Shown piece by piece: positions 27,394-35,833 of a stretch of 64,000 nucleotides of DNA. This stretch comes from Agromyces sp. CF514 (GTDB lineage: Bacteria; Actinomycetota; Actinomycetes; Actinomycetales; Microbacteriaceae), in assembly GCF_900113185.1 (NCBI RefSeq), contig NZ_FOZD01000002.1, positions 620,001 to 684,000 on the forward strand, given 5' to 3'. Position 1 is the stretch's first letter. Every line of letters begins with the position of its first letter. The position numbers and the translations under genes are program-made. Below the pieces are notes generated by a model. The model ran no database searches and was not told the DNA's origin. It saw nothing but the letters and a program-made list of their open reading frames with translations.

Positions 27394-27798
27394 ATGCCAC
27401 ACGCAGGCGCCTGGGGCGTGCTCGCCGCCACGATCGCGCTCGAGGTCACGGCGACCCTGAGCCTCGACGCCGCCCAGCGGCATCCGTGGCTCTACGCGGT
27501 CGTGGTCGTCGGGTACGCCGGGTCGTTCGTGCTGCTCTCGCAGGTGCTGCGCATGGGCATGCCGCTCGGCGTCGCGTACGGAATCTGGGGAGCGACCGGG
27601 GTCGCGCTGACCGCCGTGCTCGCGTGGGCGCTGTTCGGCGATCCGCTCACTCCCACGATGCTCACGGGCATCGGCCTCATCGCGGCGGGCGTGCTGCTCG
27701 TCGAGGTCGGGTCGCAGCGGGCCGCGCGGCGCGCGGAGGCATCCGTCGCTCCGATCGTCCGGGGCGATGCCGGGACCGCGGGCGAGGCGAGCGCATGA
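27394..27798 (+). CDS. SMR-family multidrug efflux subunit (first of pair)
   Basis: A 134-residue small multidrug resistance protein with four predicted transmembrane helices. The essential membrane glutamate is in AATIALEVTATLSLDAA, and the family motif GVAYGIWGATGVALTAVLAW is present. A 30-residue hydrophilic tail extends past the last helix, longer than in homodimeric EmrE. Its stop overlaps the start of a second SMR gene (ATGA). Paired SMR genes usually encode heterodimeric exporters (EbrAB, YkkCD-type) of cationic compounds by proton antiport. No guanidine riboswitch is seen upstream; only 13 bases separate it from the previous gene. Confidence 0.9.
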   Translation: MPHAGAWGVLAATIALEVTATLSLDAAQRHPWLYAVVVVGYAGSFVLLSQVLRMGMPLGVAYGIWGATGVALTAVLAWALFGDPLTPTMLTGIGLIAAGVLLVEVGSQRAARRAEASVAPIVRGDAGTAGEASA

Positions 27799-28127
27799 GC
27801 TGGGTGCTGCTCGCGTGCGCGATCCTGAGCGAGGTCGGCGCGACGCTGTCGCTGCGCATGGCGACGCACGCCGAGCGGCGCCGCCGGCTCTGGATCATCC
27901 CCGTCGTGGTCGGCTACCTGCTGTCCTTCATGCTGCTCGCGGCGACGCTCGCCCAGGGCATGCAGGTCGGGGTCGCGTACGGCGTCTGGACGGCCGTCGG
28001 CGTCGTGCTCACCGCGCTCGCCGGCCGCCTGCTGTTCCGCGAGCCGTTCACGTGGGTGATGGGCGCGGGCGTCGCGCTCATCGTCGGCGGCGTGCTGCTC
28101 ATCGAGCTCGGCACGCCGGGGCACTGA
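27795..28127 (+). CDS. SMR-family multidrug efflux subunit (second of pair)
   Basis: A 110-residue, four-helix SMR protein with the conserved glutamate in ACAILSEVGATLSLRMA and the motif GVAYGVWTAVGVVLTALAGRLLF. It is coupled by ATGA to the first SMR gene, and the two differ enough in loop charge (AERRRRLW here) to suggest opposite membrane orientations in an obligate heterodimer. Likely substrates are quaternary ammonium or guanidinium-like cations, inferred from the family only. A hairpin with GGATGCC arms lies 34 bases downstream. Confidence 0.9.
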   Translation: MSWVLLACAILSEVGATLSLRMATHAERRRRLWIIPVVVGYLLSFMLLAATLAQGMQVGVAYGVWTAVGVVLTALAGRLLFREPFTWVMGAGVALIVGGVLLIELGTPGH

Positions 28128-28160
28128 CCGCGCGGGCGTGGGTCGACGGGGCGGAGACGA

Positions 28161-28212
28161 GCGGATGCCGCCGGCAGGCCGCACCCTCTGTAGGCCCGCC
28201 GGCGGCATCCGC
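28161..28212. terminator. Hairpin with GGATGCC arms after the SMR pair
   Basis: GCGGATGCCGCCGGC (28161-28175) pairs perfectly with GCCGGCGGCATCCGC (28198-28212); further pairing of AGGCC with GGCC can shorten the 22-base loop. It is probably the terminator of the SMR operon. Confidence 0.75.
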
Positions 28213-28249
28213 TGCCCGGCGGTCGGTGCGCGTCGCTAGGCTGGCACGC

Positions 28250-29233
28250 ATGACGGAACGACTGCGCTGGGGCATTCTCGCGACGGGTGGCATCGCCCAC
28301 TCCTTCACCAACGACCTGAAGCTCAACGGGTTCACCGTGCAGGCGGTCGGGTCGCGCTCGCAGGCGGGCGCCGACGCGTTCGCGGCCGAGTTCGGCATCC
28401 CGAACGCGCACGGCAGCTACGAGGCGCTCGTCGCCGACCCCGAGGTCGACGTCATCTACGTGTCGACGCCGCATCCGGTGCACGCCGAGAACGCCAGGCT
28501 CGTGCTCGAGGCCGGCAAGCACGTGCTCGTCGAGAAGCCGTTCACGCTGAACGCGGCCGAGGCGCGCGAGATCGCCAACCTTGCAGCCGAGAAGGGCCTG
28601 CTCGCGCTCGAGGCCATGTGGACCCGCTACCTGCCGCACATGGTGCGCATCCGCGAGATCATCGCCGCCGGCACGCTCGGCGAGGTGCGCACGCTCATCG
28701 CCGACCACACGCAGAAGCTCTCCGACGACCCCGCGCACCGCATCAACGCGCTCGAACTCGGCGGCGGCGCGCTGCTCGACCTCGGCATCTACCCCGTCTC
28801 GTTCGCGTGGGACCTGTTCGGCGCACCCGTCACGGTCCAGAGCACTGCGACGTTCAAGTCGACCGGCGCCGACGCGCAGATCGCGACCGTGTTCGGGTAC
28901 GACGGCGGGCGCGTCGCCTCGACCCTCTCGGCGAGCGACACGCGCGGCCCGAACGTGGCCACGGTGCTCGGCACCGAGGCCCGCATCGACATCGACGCGG
29001 TCTGGTACACGCCGACCTCGTTCCGGGTGGTGTCGCACGACGACACCGTGCTCGAGTCCTACGCCTCCGAGGTCGTCGGCCGCGGCATGCACTACCAGGC
29101 CGAGGCGGTCGAGCGGCTCGTCGCCGCCGGCACGCTCGGGGGCGACCTGCTCACGATCGACGAGACCGTCGCGATCATGGGCACCCTCGACGCCATCCGC
29201 GAGCAGATCGGGCTGCGCTACCCAGGCGAATGA
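28250..29233 (+). CDS. Gfo/Idh/MocA-family oxidoreductase
   Basis: A 327-residue NAD(P)-dependent dehydrogenase. The N-terminal Rossmann segment is RWGILATGGIAHSFTNDL, and the family signature VLVEKPFTLNAAEAREI contains the catalytic-site lysine in EKPF. The C-terminal alpha/beta domain includes EAMWTRYLPHMVRIRE, close to trans-1,2-dihydrobenzene-1,2-diol dehydrogenase/glucose-fructose-oxidoreductase-like members. It is expected to act on a sugar, polyol or deoxy-sugar; the substrate is not deducible. It appears to be a single-gene unit between a hairpin and dacB. Confidence 0.9.
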   Translation: MTERLRWGILATGGIAHSFTNDLKLNGFTVQAVGSRSQAGADAFAAEFGIPNAHGSYEALVADPEVDVIYVSTPHPVHAENARLVLEAGKHVLVEKPFTLNAAEAREIANLAAEKGLLALEAMWTRYLPHMVRIREIIAAGTLGEVRTLIADHTQKLSDDPAHRINALELGGGALLDLGIYPVSFAWDLFGAPVTVQSTATFKSTGADAQIATVFGYDGGRVASTLSASDTRGPNVATVLGTEARIDIDAVWYTPTSFRVVSHDDTVLESYASEVVGRGMHYQAEAVERLVAAGTLGGDLLTIDETVAIMGTLDAIREQIGLRYPGE

Positions 29234-29324
29234 GCGGCTCGGCACGGCCCCGCCGCGCACGATGTTCAGGGGATTTTCGGGCTGTGATCAGGCTTCGGTC
29301 TGGTGCGCCGCGTAGGCTGCCCGA

Positions 29325-31106
29325 ATGACCGACGAGACGGATGCCACGGGCGAGCCCGAATCCGTCGGCGAACCTGCAGGGGTCGACGGGGCCGAGGCCG
29401 AGCAGCCGACCGAGCTTCTCGACGCGGCCGAAGGGGCAGGCGAAGGTCTTGAGGCTGCGCAGCCGACCGAGCTCCTCGAGGCGGCCGATGGCGCAGGCGA
29501 CGGTCTTGAGGCCGAGCAACCGACCGAGCTCCTCGACACGGCAGCGGCCGCAGAGGTGGGCTCCGCGGCCGCCGCCGCAGAGGCGGGTTCCGAGGCGGGC
29601 GACGTCGGCGCACCGGCATCCGTCGCCGACGCGTCCTCCGACCCTGAGGCGGCTGCTGTTGCCGTACCGGTCGGCCGCGCGGCCTCGATGCGGGCCTTCG
29701 CCCGCAGGCACAAGCTCGCGCTCTCGGTGACCGCGGGCGTCGTGGCCTTCGCCCTGCTCGGCGCGGGAGCCGTCTTCGCGGGCGCGAACCTGAGCGCCCA
29801 GCGCGCCACCCCGGTCGCGCTCGCGAGCGAGACTCCCACCCCGACGCCGACCGAGGAGCCTGGGCGTCCCGTACCCGCGGCCCTGGCAGCGCCGAGCGCG
29901 ATCGACACGAAGATCCGCACGTGCTCGGTCGCCGATCGCGCCGCCGACCCGCGACTGGCGAACCTGCAGGCCCAGGTGCGCAACGCGGCGACGGGCGAGG
30001 TGCTCTACGACCGAGGCGGCGACACTCCGTCGCGCACGGCGAGCGTCATGAAGGTGCTGACCTCGGCTGCCGCGCTCGACGTGCTCGGCCCCGACTACCG
30101 CACGACGACGACGGTCGTGAAGGGCTCCGAGCCGGGTTCGGCAGTGCTCGTCGGCGGCGGAGACGTGACGCTCTCACGCACTCCGAGCGGCACCGAGACC
30201 GTGTACCCGGGCGCGGCGCACCTCGACGACCTCGCCGCGCAGGTGCAGGCCGCGTGGGCCGCCGACCCGTCGAACCCGCCGCTCACGAAGCTGATCCTCG
30301 ACGCGGGCTACTTCGGCGGCGACGAATACCAGGCCAGCTGGGACACGGTCGAGCGCGACGACGGCTACATGTCGAACATCACGGCGCTGCAGGTCGACGG
30401 CGACCGCGACGACCCGTCGGCGAACACGTCGTTCCGCAGCGGCGACCCGATCGGGCGAGCCGGCCAGGCGTTCGCCGACCAGCTCGGCGGCATCGCGGTC
30501 ATCGAGCGAGGCACGGCACCCGCGGGCGCGCAGCAACTGGGCGCCGTGAGCTCGCCGACCGTGGCGCAGCTCGTCGACAAGGCGCTCGTCGTCTCCGACA
30601 ACACGGTCGCCGAGATGCTCGCCCGGCTCGTGGCGATCCAGACCGGGTCGGGCAATTCGTTCGACGCGATCAACGCGGGCGTGCTGCAGGGCCTCCAGGC
30701 GTACGGCATCGACACCGCTGGCATCTCGATCGTCGACGGCTCGGGCCTGAGCGACGACAACGCCGTTCCGCCGTCGTACCTGACGCAGCTCTTCATCAAG
30801 ATCAATGCGCGCGAGGGCAACCTCGGCGTGCTCATGGACGGCCTGCCCGTGTCCGGCCAGCGCGGCTCGCTCTCGTACAGCGACCGGTTCGCGGGCGACA
30901 ACGCCGTCGCGGCCGGTGCGGTGTCGGCGAAGACCGGGTGGATCAACAGCGGCTACACCCTCTCGGGCGTGATCCGCGCCCAAGACGGCTCGACGCTCAC
31001 CTTCGCGATCTACGCGCTCGGCGACGTCACCGACGAGGCCAAGCAGGCCATCGACACGCTCACCACGGGCTTCTTCCTCTGCGGCGACGACCTCTCGAAC
31101 GCGTGA
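29325..31106 (+). CDS. dacB: D-alanyl-D-alanine carboxypeptidase/endopeptidase, PBP4 (S13) family
   Basis: A 593-residue class C penicillin-binding protein trimming peptidoglycan peptides outside the membrane. About 120 acidic N-terminal residues, including three copies of a 19-residue repeat, are predicted cytoplasmic; a single helix (KLALSVTAGVVAFALLGAGAVFAGANL) anchors the protein. The catalytic domain has the SxxK motif in SRTASVMKVLTS, the SDN motif in VVSDNTVAEMLAR, and the KTG motif in VSAKTGWINSGYTLSG. The long acidic repeat leader is unusual: most PBP4 proteins have only a signal peptide. It stands alone; the next gene is pncA. Confidence 0.92.
   Translation: MTDETDATGEPESVGEPAGVDGAEAEQPTELLDAAEGAGEGLEAAQPTELLEAADGAGDGLEAEQPTELLDTAAAAEVGSAAAAAEAGSEAGDVGAPASVADASSDPEAAAVAVPVGRAASMRAFARRHKLALSVTAGVVAFALLGAGAVFAGANLSAQRATPVALASETPTPTPTEEPGRPVPAALAAPSAIDTKIRTCSVADRAADPRLANLQAQVRNAATGEVLYDRGGDTPSRTASVMKVLTSAAALDVLGPDYRTTTTVVKGSEPGSAVLVGGGDVTLSRTPSGTETVYPGAAHLDDLAAQVQAAWAADPSNPPLTKLILDAGYFGGDEYQASWDTVERDDGYMSNITALQVDGDRDDPSANTSFRSGDPIGRAGQAFADQLGGIAVIERGTAPAGAQQLGAVSSPTVAQLVDKALVVSDNTVAEMLARLVAIQTGSGNSFDAINAGVLQGLQAYGIDTAGISIVDGSGLSDDNAVPPSYLTQLFIKINAREGNLGVLMDGLPVSGQRGSLSYSDRFAGDNAVAAGAVSAKTGWINSGYTLSGVIRAQDGSTLTFAIYALGDVTDEAKQAIDTLTTGFFLCGDDLSNA
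29394..29564 (+). repeat. Three 57-bp coding repeats in dacB
   Basis: Units start at 29394, 29451 and 29508 and encode 19-residue repeats beginning EAEQPTELLDAAEGAGEGL (dacB residues 24 to about 80). The first two units are nearly complete; the third diverges after LLDTA. Such in-frame repeats can change copy number by slippage. Confidence 0.85.
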
Positions 31107-31142
31107 GCCGGGCGACGCCCACGGTCTGAACTGCGGTCGCAC

Positions 31143-31201
31143 GCGGCATCCGATCGCCGCCCCGGCCGTTCGTCTGCACCTCGAGGGCGAGCGGATGCCG
31201 C
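31143..31201. repeat. Inverted GGCATCC/GGATGCC pair between dacB and pncA
   Basis: GCGGCATCCG (31143-31152) pairs with CGGATGCCGC (31192-31201) around a 39-base loop. Here the word order is reversed compared with the terminator hairpins. It could act as a weak terminator for dacB; pncA starts 49 bases later. Confidence 0.55.
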
Positions 31202-31250
31202 CGCCTGCGGCGAGAATGGAGGCACGCGACCACCGAAACGGGAGGCGGCC

Positions 31251-31823
31251 ATGACCCGGGCCCTGTTCATCATCGACGTGCAGAACGACTTCACCGAGGG
31301 CGGCGCGCTCGGCGTCGACGGGGGAGCGGCGGTCGCCGCGGGCATCACCCGCCATCTCGAGGCGCATCGCGACGACTACGCGCTCGTCGTGGCATCCCGC
31401 GACTGGCACTCGGGCGAGAACGACAACGGCGGCCACTTCGCGACCGACGCCGAGCCCGACTTCGTCGACACCTGGCCCGCCCATTGCGTCGCTGGCACCG
31501 ACGGCGCCGAGTACCACCCCGCGCTCGACGTCGCGGCGATCGACGTGCACATCCGCAAGGGGCAGGGCGTGCCCGCCTATTCGATCTTCGAGGGCACGGA
31601 TGACGCGGGCGCGACCATCGCCGAGGTGCTCACCGCGCACGGGGTCACCGAGGTCGACGTCGTGGGTATCGCGACCGACTACTGCGTGCGCGCGAGCGCG
31701 CTCGACGCGCTCGAGCACGGGCAGCACGTGCGCGTGCTCACCTCGCTCGTCGCGGGCGTCGCCCCCGAGTCCTCGGCCGCCGCGCTCGCCGAGCTCGGGC
31801 ACGCCGGCGCCGCGATCGTCTGA
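31251..31823 (+). CDS. pncA: Nicotinamidase / pyrazinamidase
   Basis: A 190-residue cysteine amidohydrolase converting nicotinamide to nicotinate for NAD salvage. The catalytic triad is visible as D9 (FIIDVQNDF), K103 (HIRKGQGV) and C145 (GIATDYCVRASA). The metal-binding residues D51 and H53 (SRDWHS) and H62 are also present. Length matches PncA of other bacteria. GGGAGG precedes the ATG. It is monocistronic, bordered upstream by an inverted repeat and downstream by the repeat-flanked DUF559 gene. Confidence 0.95.
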   Translation: MTRALFIIDVQNDFTEGGALGVDGGAAVAAGITRHLEAHRDDYALVVASRDWHSGENDNGGHFATDAEPDFVDTWPAHCVAGTDGAEYHPALDVAAIDVHIRKGQGVPAYSIFEGTDDAGATIAEVLTAHGVTEVDVVGIATDYCVRASALDALEHGQHVRVLTSLVAGVAPESSAAALAELGHAGAAIV

Positions 31824-31945
31824 GGCTCGCCGGCCGGCTGCCCCGCCCGTCCGACTAGCTGCCCCGGCGTCGGCGGCAGGCGACCCCGACCCACTCTGCG
31901 CAACTCCGGACGCCGGCCACGACTCGCCGAGCGCCGGGTTCGGTG

Positions 31946-31976
31946 GCACGGCGTGGCGCTCGGGGCATCCGGAGTT
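31946..31976 (+). repeat. 31-bp direct repeat, left copy
   Basis: Begins GCACGGCGTGGCG and ends GGCATCCGGAGTT. It matches the copy at 33007-33037 at 28 of 31 positions, in the same orientation, 1,061 bases apart, with the AbiEi/DUF559 gene between. It also carries the right arm of an inverted repeat with 31902-31914 (AACTCCGGACGCC). Confidence 0.8.
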
Positions 31977-32080
31977 CGGCCGGATCGACTCCCCCTCGAC
32001 AGGGCGAGCGGATGACCCGGCCCGACCGGTTTCCGGTCTCGGCCGATCTCCCTGCGTGCGCCGTCCGTCAGGGTCGGACG

Positions 32081-32995
32081 ATGTTCGACCTCGCACGAAC
32101 GCTCCGCACGCATCACGGCGTGTGCACGACCGCTCAGCTCACCGCCTCGGGCCTCGGCAGGCACGCCATCGCCGCGGCCGTGCGGCAGGGCCGACTCGAA
32201 CGCGCGTATCGCGGGATGTTCGTCGATCCGGGCCTGCCGCTCGAGGTCCGTCGTGCCGTGCGGGTCGGCGGACGGCTGTCGTGCATCTCGGCGGCCGGCC
32301 TCCACGGGCTGCGCGTGCTGAATCCGCCCGAGGTGCTTCACGTCGCCGTGGCAGCGGACGCATCGCGGCTCCGGACGCCGCGGGCGCCCGAGTCACCGGT
32401 GCGGCTGCACTGGACCGGGGGTCCGGGCTTCGACGCCACGCCGATCGCCCCGCTCGAGCAGGTGCTCGCCGACGTGCTCGGATGCGTTCCCGAGCTCGAT
32501 GCCCTGTGCGTGCTGGATTCGGCGCGAGAGCAGGTCGCCTGGCAGACGGACCCGCCGATGCTCGGCGATGAGGCATTCGCACGGCTCGTCGCGCGGCTTC
32601 CGGGCCATCTGCGTGTGGTCGCGCATCGCTCGACCACCGCCAGCCAATCGGTGGGTGAGACCATCGCCCGCGTCCGGTTCGAGGGATCGGGCATTCCGGT
32701 GCAGCCGCAGGTCGCCCTGCCCGGCGGGGTGCACGCCGATCTGCTCATCGGCGAGCGGCTCGTGTTCGAGGTCGACGGCGAAGCGCCGCACTCCCTCCCG
32801 GGTGCCTTCGATCGGGATCGAGGGCGTTGGGCTTGGCTGAAGGCTGCGGGGTACGCGCACGTGTCGTTCAGCCATCGGCAGGTGGTGCACGAGTGGGATT
32901 CGGTCGGCGCGACCGTGCGGATGCTCGTGCGCCGAGGCGAGCACCTGTGGTCGGCTCGGCCGAACTCCGGAGCGGAACGCGGACTCGCCTGGTGA
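32081..32995 (+). CDS. Orphan AbiEi-type winged-helix / DUF559 nuclease-like protein
   Basis: A 304-residue protein. The N-terminal 75 residues (LARTLRTHHGVCTTAQLTASGLGRHAIAAAVRQGRLERAYRGMFV) match the AbiEi-antitoxin-type winged helix. The C-terminal 100 residues match DUF559, a PD-(D/E)XK nuclease-like domain related to Vsr: VHADLLIGERLVFEVDGEAPH provides the D...E-V-D-G core, followed by DRDRGRWAWLKAAGYAHVSFSHRQV. ATG 32081 is chosen as it starts at the domain; ATG 32012 would add 23 unconserved residues. No AbiEii toxin partner lies nearby. Such proteins occur in many copies in Actinobacteria and have no proven role; an antitoxin-like regulator or a nuclease are alternatives. The 31-bp repeats on both sides suggest the gene moved or duplicated as a unit. 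Confidence 0.78.
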   Translation: MFDLARTLRTHHGVCTTAQLTASGLGRHAIAAAVRQGRLERAYRGMFVDPGLPLEVRRAVRVGGRLSCISAAGLHGLRVLNPPEVLHVAVAADASRLRTPRAPESPVRLHWTGGPGFDATPIAPLEQVLADVLGCVPELDALCVLDSAREQVAWQTDPPMLGDEAFARLVARLPGHLRVVAHRSTTASQSVGETIARVRFEGSGIPVQPQVALPGGVHADLLIGERLVFEVDGEAPHSLPGAFDRDRGRWAWLKAAGYAHVSFSHRQVVHEWDSVGATVRMLVRRGEHLWSARPNSGAERGLAW

Positions 32996-33006
32996 GGGGC
33001 CCGACC

Positions 33007-33037
33007 GCACGGCGTGGCGTGCGCGGCATCCGGAGTT
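33007..33037 (+). repeat. 31-bp direct repeat, right copy
   Basis: Partner of 31946-31976, lying just after the DUF559 gene stop. Its end TCCGGAGTT (33029-33037) is also the inverted complement of AACTCCGGA at 32963-32971 inside the gene's last codons. Confidence 0.8.
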
Positions 33038-33087
33038 GCGCCGTCGGAAGGAGGGCGATGGGCGGGCGAGTCCGCCCGAGGCTGAGC

Positions 33088-34059
33088 TCAGGCGCTGATG
33101 GCTCGCGCGCGGAACGCGCTCGGCGGCTCGCCGAACTCGGCTCGGAACGCGCGGCTGAAGTGCGCGGCATCCGTGAACCCCCACCTGGTGGCGACCTGAC
33201 CGACCGGGCGGTGCGCTGCCAGCGGGTCGGCGAGTTCGCGGCGGCACCGGTCGAGGCGGCGCGAACGGATGTACGTCGACACGGTGAGGCCCTCCTCGTG
33301 GAAGAGTGCGTGCAGGTGCCTGGTCGAGATGTACGCGGCCGCCGCGATGCTGCCGGGCGTCAGATCGGGGTCGCCGAGATGGTCGTCGATGTGCGCCTGC
33401 ACGCGCCGGAGCATGACGCGGTGCGGCCGGTCGGCGTCGCGCGCGACGTCGAGCTCGCGCGCGTAGAGCGTGGTCACGAGGTCGACGGCGTTGCGCGCGA
33501 GCCGCCCGCCGATCGGGCCGTCGAGCTGTCCGAGGTCGCATGCGAGCTCGCCGAGGAACCGCGTGACGACACGAGCGAGCCCGTCGCCGCCGTCGATCGT
33601 GGCCGCGGTCATGCCACGCACCGCGTCGGTCGGCAGCTCCAGCACCCGGTGCGGAACCATGAGCACGAGCGTGCTGAAGCCCTCCTCGAACACGAGCGTG
33701 TACGGGGAATCGGTGTCGTAGACCGTGAGGTCGCCCGGGCGCAGCACGGCTTCGCGGTTGTCCTGGATGAGCAGGCCGGTGCCGGCGAGCTGCAGCCCGA
33801 CCTTGAAGCAGCGGTGGCTCGAGCGGGCGACGAGCTCGGGCGTGCGGTGGATCTCGTGGCCGTCGGCCGTGACGACCGAGACGTGCACGTCGTCGGTGGT
33901 CGCGGCGCGGATGTCGCCGCGGAACGAGTCCTGGTGATCGGAGCGCACCTGCAACGGCACGAACGACCGCGAGACGAGTGCGCTGAACGCGCCGAACCCC
34001 AGTGGCAGGCTCGCCGTGTCGAGTCGGGGGGAACGCGCGGATTCGCGGAGCACGGGCAT
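33088..34059 (-). CDS. AraC-family transcriptional regulator (FeaR-like)
   Basis: A 323-residue regulator: the N-terminal two thirds resemble the AraC_binding_2 ligand domain (SRSFVPLQVRSDHQDSFRGDIRAATTDDVHVSVVTADGHEIHRTP), and the C-terminal third is a double-HTH AraC domain (SIAAAAYISTRHLHALFHEEGLTVSTYIRSRRLDRCRREL ... WGFTDAAHFSRAFRAEFGEPPSAFRA). The same architecture is found in E. coli FeaR, which activates the tyramine oxidase gene tynA and feaB. Since an amine oxidase and a matching aldehyde dehydrogenase are close by, a FeaR-like activating role is likely. The start at 34059 has AGGTG close upstream; 34068 is an alternative. It is divergent from the permease. Confidence 0.87.
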   Translation of the reverse strand: MPVLRESARSPRLDTASLPLGFGAFSALVSRSFVPLQVRSDHQDSFRGDIRAATTDDVHVSVVTADGHEIHRTPELVARSSHRCFKVGLQLAGTGLLIQDNREAVLRPGDLTVYDTDSPYTLVFEEGFSTLVLMVPHRVLELPTDAVRGMTAATIDGGDGLARVVTRFLGELACDLGQLDGPIGGRLARNAVDLVTTLYARELDVARDADRPHRVMLRRVQAHIDDHLGDPDLTPGSIAAAAYISTRHLHALFHEEGLTVSTYIRSRRLDRCRRELADPLAAHRPVGQVATRWGFTDAAHFSRAFRAEFGEPPSAFRARAISA

Positions 34060-34265
34060 GCACCTCATCTCTCGGGGCGGACGTCGATGTCCATGGGGTG
34101 GGGAGACTCTACGCCTGTCGAGACAAAAGAGGTAGCGCGAGCCTGCGTTCGGGGACAACCGGCCTTCGCTGTGCGACAAGGCGCATCGCCTCGCGCGCGG
34201 AATCATGAGCCGGAACCGGGCGACGCCGCCGTGGCTCGCTCCCGTCGGAAAAGGAACCCCCAGCC

Positions 34266-35789
34266 ATGACCGCAACGACGACCACCCCGCCGAAGCAGAG
34301 CGGCGGCCTCGGCCACCGCCGCCTGGGCGTGCCATCCGTCACCCTGATGATCATCGCGGCCTCGGCGCCGCTCACCGTCGTCGCCGGCGGCGTCACGACC
34401 ACGTTCGCGGTCACGGGCGTGATCGGCGTGCCGATCGGATTCATCGTGCTCGCCGCAGCACTCGCGGTGTTCGCCGTCGGCTACGCCGCCATGAGCCGGT
34501 ACGTCACCAACGCGGGCGCGTTCTACGCCTACATCGCGCAGGGCCTCGGTCGGCCGTTCGGCGTCGGAGCCTCCCTCGTCGCCCTCGTCGCCTACAACGC
34601 GATGCAGGTGGGCATCTACGGCCTCTTCGGATTCCAGATGTCGATGTTCCTCGAGGCGAAGCTCGGCATCGCGACCCCGTGGTGGCTGTGGATTCTCGTC
34701 TGCATCGCGGTCGTCGCCGTGCTGGGAGTGAACCGCGTCGACCTGTCGGCGAAGGTGCTCGGCATCCTCGTGGCGCTCGAGTTCGCCGCCGTGCTCGTCT
34801 TCGACATCGTGTCGTTCTCGGTCGCGCCCGAGGGCGTGAGCACCGCCGGCCTCGAGCTCTCGAACCTGTTCGTGCCGGGCGTCGGCGCCGTGCTCTCGTT
34901 CGGCATCGCCGCGTTCATGGGCTTCGAGTCTGCCGCGATCTACGGCGAGGAGTCGAAGGACCCCAAGCGCACGGTCGCGCGCGCCACCTACGCGGCCGTC
35001 GCCATCATCGGCGTGTTCTACGCGTTCAGCGCGTGGGCGTTCACCGTCGGCATCGGCCCGTCGCAGATCGCCGAGGCGTCGGCGACCTACGGTCCCGACC
35101 TCATGTTCGTGTTCATGAGCGAACACGCACCGGTCATCATCAGCGACCTCATGCAGGTGCTCTTCCTCACGAGCCTGTTCGCAGCCCTCCAGTCGTTCCA
35201 CAACGCGGTCGCCCGGTACCTCTACTCGCTCGGACGCGAGGGCGTGCTGCACCGCAGCCTCGGCTCGGTTCGAGCGGTCTCGCGCGCCCCGTGGGCGGGC
35301 TCGGTCGCGCAGACGGTCATCGCGCTCGTCGTGACGCTCGGATTCGTGTTCGCCGGCGAGGTCATGGGCCTCAAGAACGACTTCGCCCCGACGGAATTCC
35401 TCTACCCGGTGCTCACGATGTTCACCTGGCTCACGAACACGGGAGCCATGGGGCTCGTGCTGCTGATGTGCATCATCGCCGTCTCGGTCATCGGCTTCTT
35501 CCGGCGCGACCGGCGCGGGCTCGGCAGGTGGTCGACGCTCATCTCGGCGGTCGTGCTCTTCACGGTCTTCGTGCTCATCGTCGCGAACTTCAACGTGCTG
35601 CTCGGCCAGGCCGAGACGACCCCGGTGACGTTCGTGCTGCCCGCCCTGCTCATCGTGCCCGGGGTGTTCGGCGTGATCTGGGGCTTCGTGATCCGCAAGC
35701 GGAACCCCGAGCTGTACGCCCGCATCGGACACGGCATCGAGGAAGCCGAGGCCGACATGATCGACGGCGAGGGGCACCGCGGGCTCTGA
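34266..35789 (+). CDS. APC-superfamily amino acid/amine permease
   Basis: A 507-residue transporter with about twelve to fourteen hydrophobic helices. The first helix has the APC unwound substrate-site pattern (VTLMIIAASAPLTVVAGGVTTTFAVTG), helix 6 region has GIAAFMGFESAAIYGEESKDPKRTVARATY, and helix 8 region NAVARYLYSLGREGVLHRSLG is typical of the amino-acid/polyamine group. Family members take up amino acids, GABA, polyamines or aromatic amines. Placed between a FeaR-like regulator and an amine oxidase, it probably imports the amine substrate. Only the family is shown by sequence; the substrate is inferred from context. Confidence 0.9.
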   Translation: MTATTTTPPKQSGGLGHRRLGVPSVTLMIIAASAPLTVVAGGVTTTFAVTGVIGVPIGFIVLAAALAVFAVGYAAMSRYVTNAGAFYAYIAQGLGRPFGVGASLVALVAYNAMQVGIYGLFGFQMSMFLEAKLGIATPWWLWILVCIAVVAVLGVNRVDLSAKVLGILVALEFAAVLVFDIVSFSVAPEGVSTAGLELSNLFVPGVGAVLSFGIAAFMGFESAAIYGEESKDPKRTVARATYAAVAIIGVFYAFSAWAFTVGIGPSQIAEASATYGPDLMFVFMSEHAPVIISDLMQVLFLTSLFAALQSFHNAVARYLYSLGREGVLHRSLGSVRAVSRAPWAGSVAQTVIALVVTLGFVFAGEVMGLKNDFAPTEFLYPVLTMFTWLTNTGAMGLVLLMCIIAVSVIGFFRRDRRGLGRWSTLISAVVLFTVFVLIVANFNVLLGQAETTPVTFVLPALLIVPGVFGVIWGFVIRKRNPELYARIGHGIEEAEADMIDGEGHRGL

Positions 35790-35833
35790 CCGGCGGGGTT
35801 CGGGCGGTTCGGGCGGTTCGGGCCGCCCGCGGG

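Noticed and set aside
32081-32995. Complete AbiE type IV toxin-antitoxin system
   Set aside because: Only an AbiEi-like N-terminus is present, fused to a DUF559 domain. No AbiEii nucleotidyltransferase toxin is adjacent.
35800-35833. GGTTCGGGC repeats as a functional element
   Set aside because: Only three short 9-base units in a 44-base gap between convergent genes; simple GC-rich slippage is a sufficient explanation.
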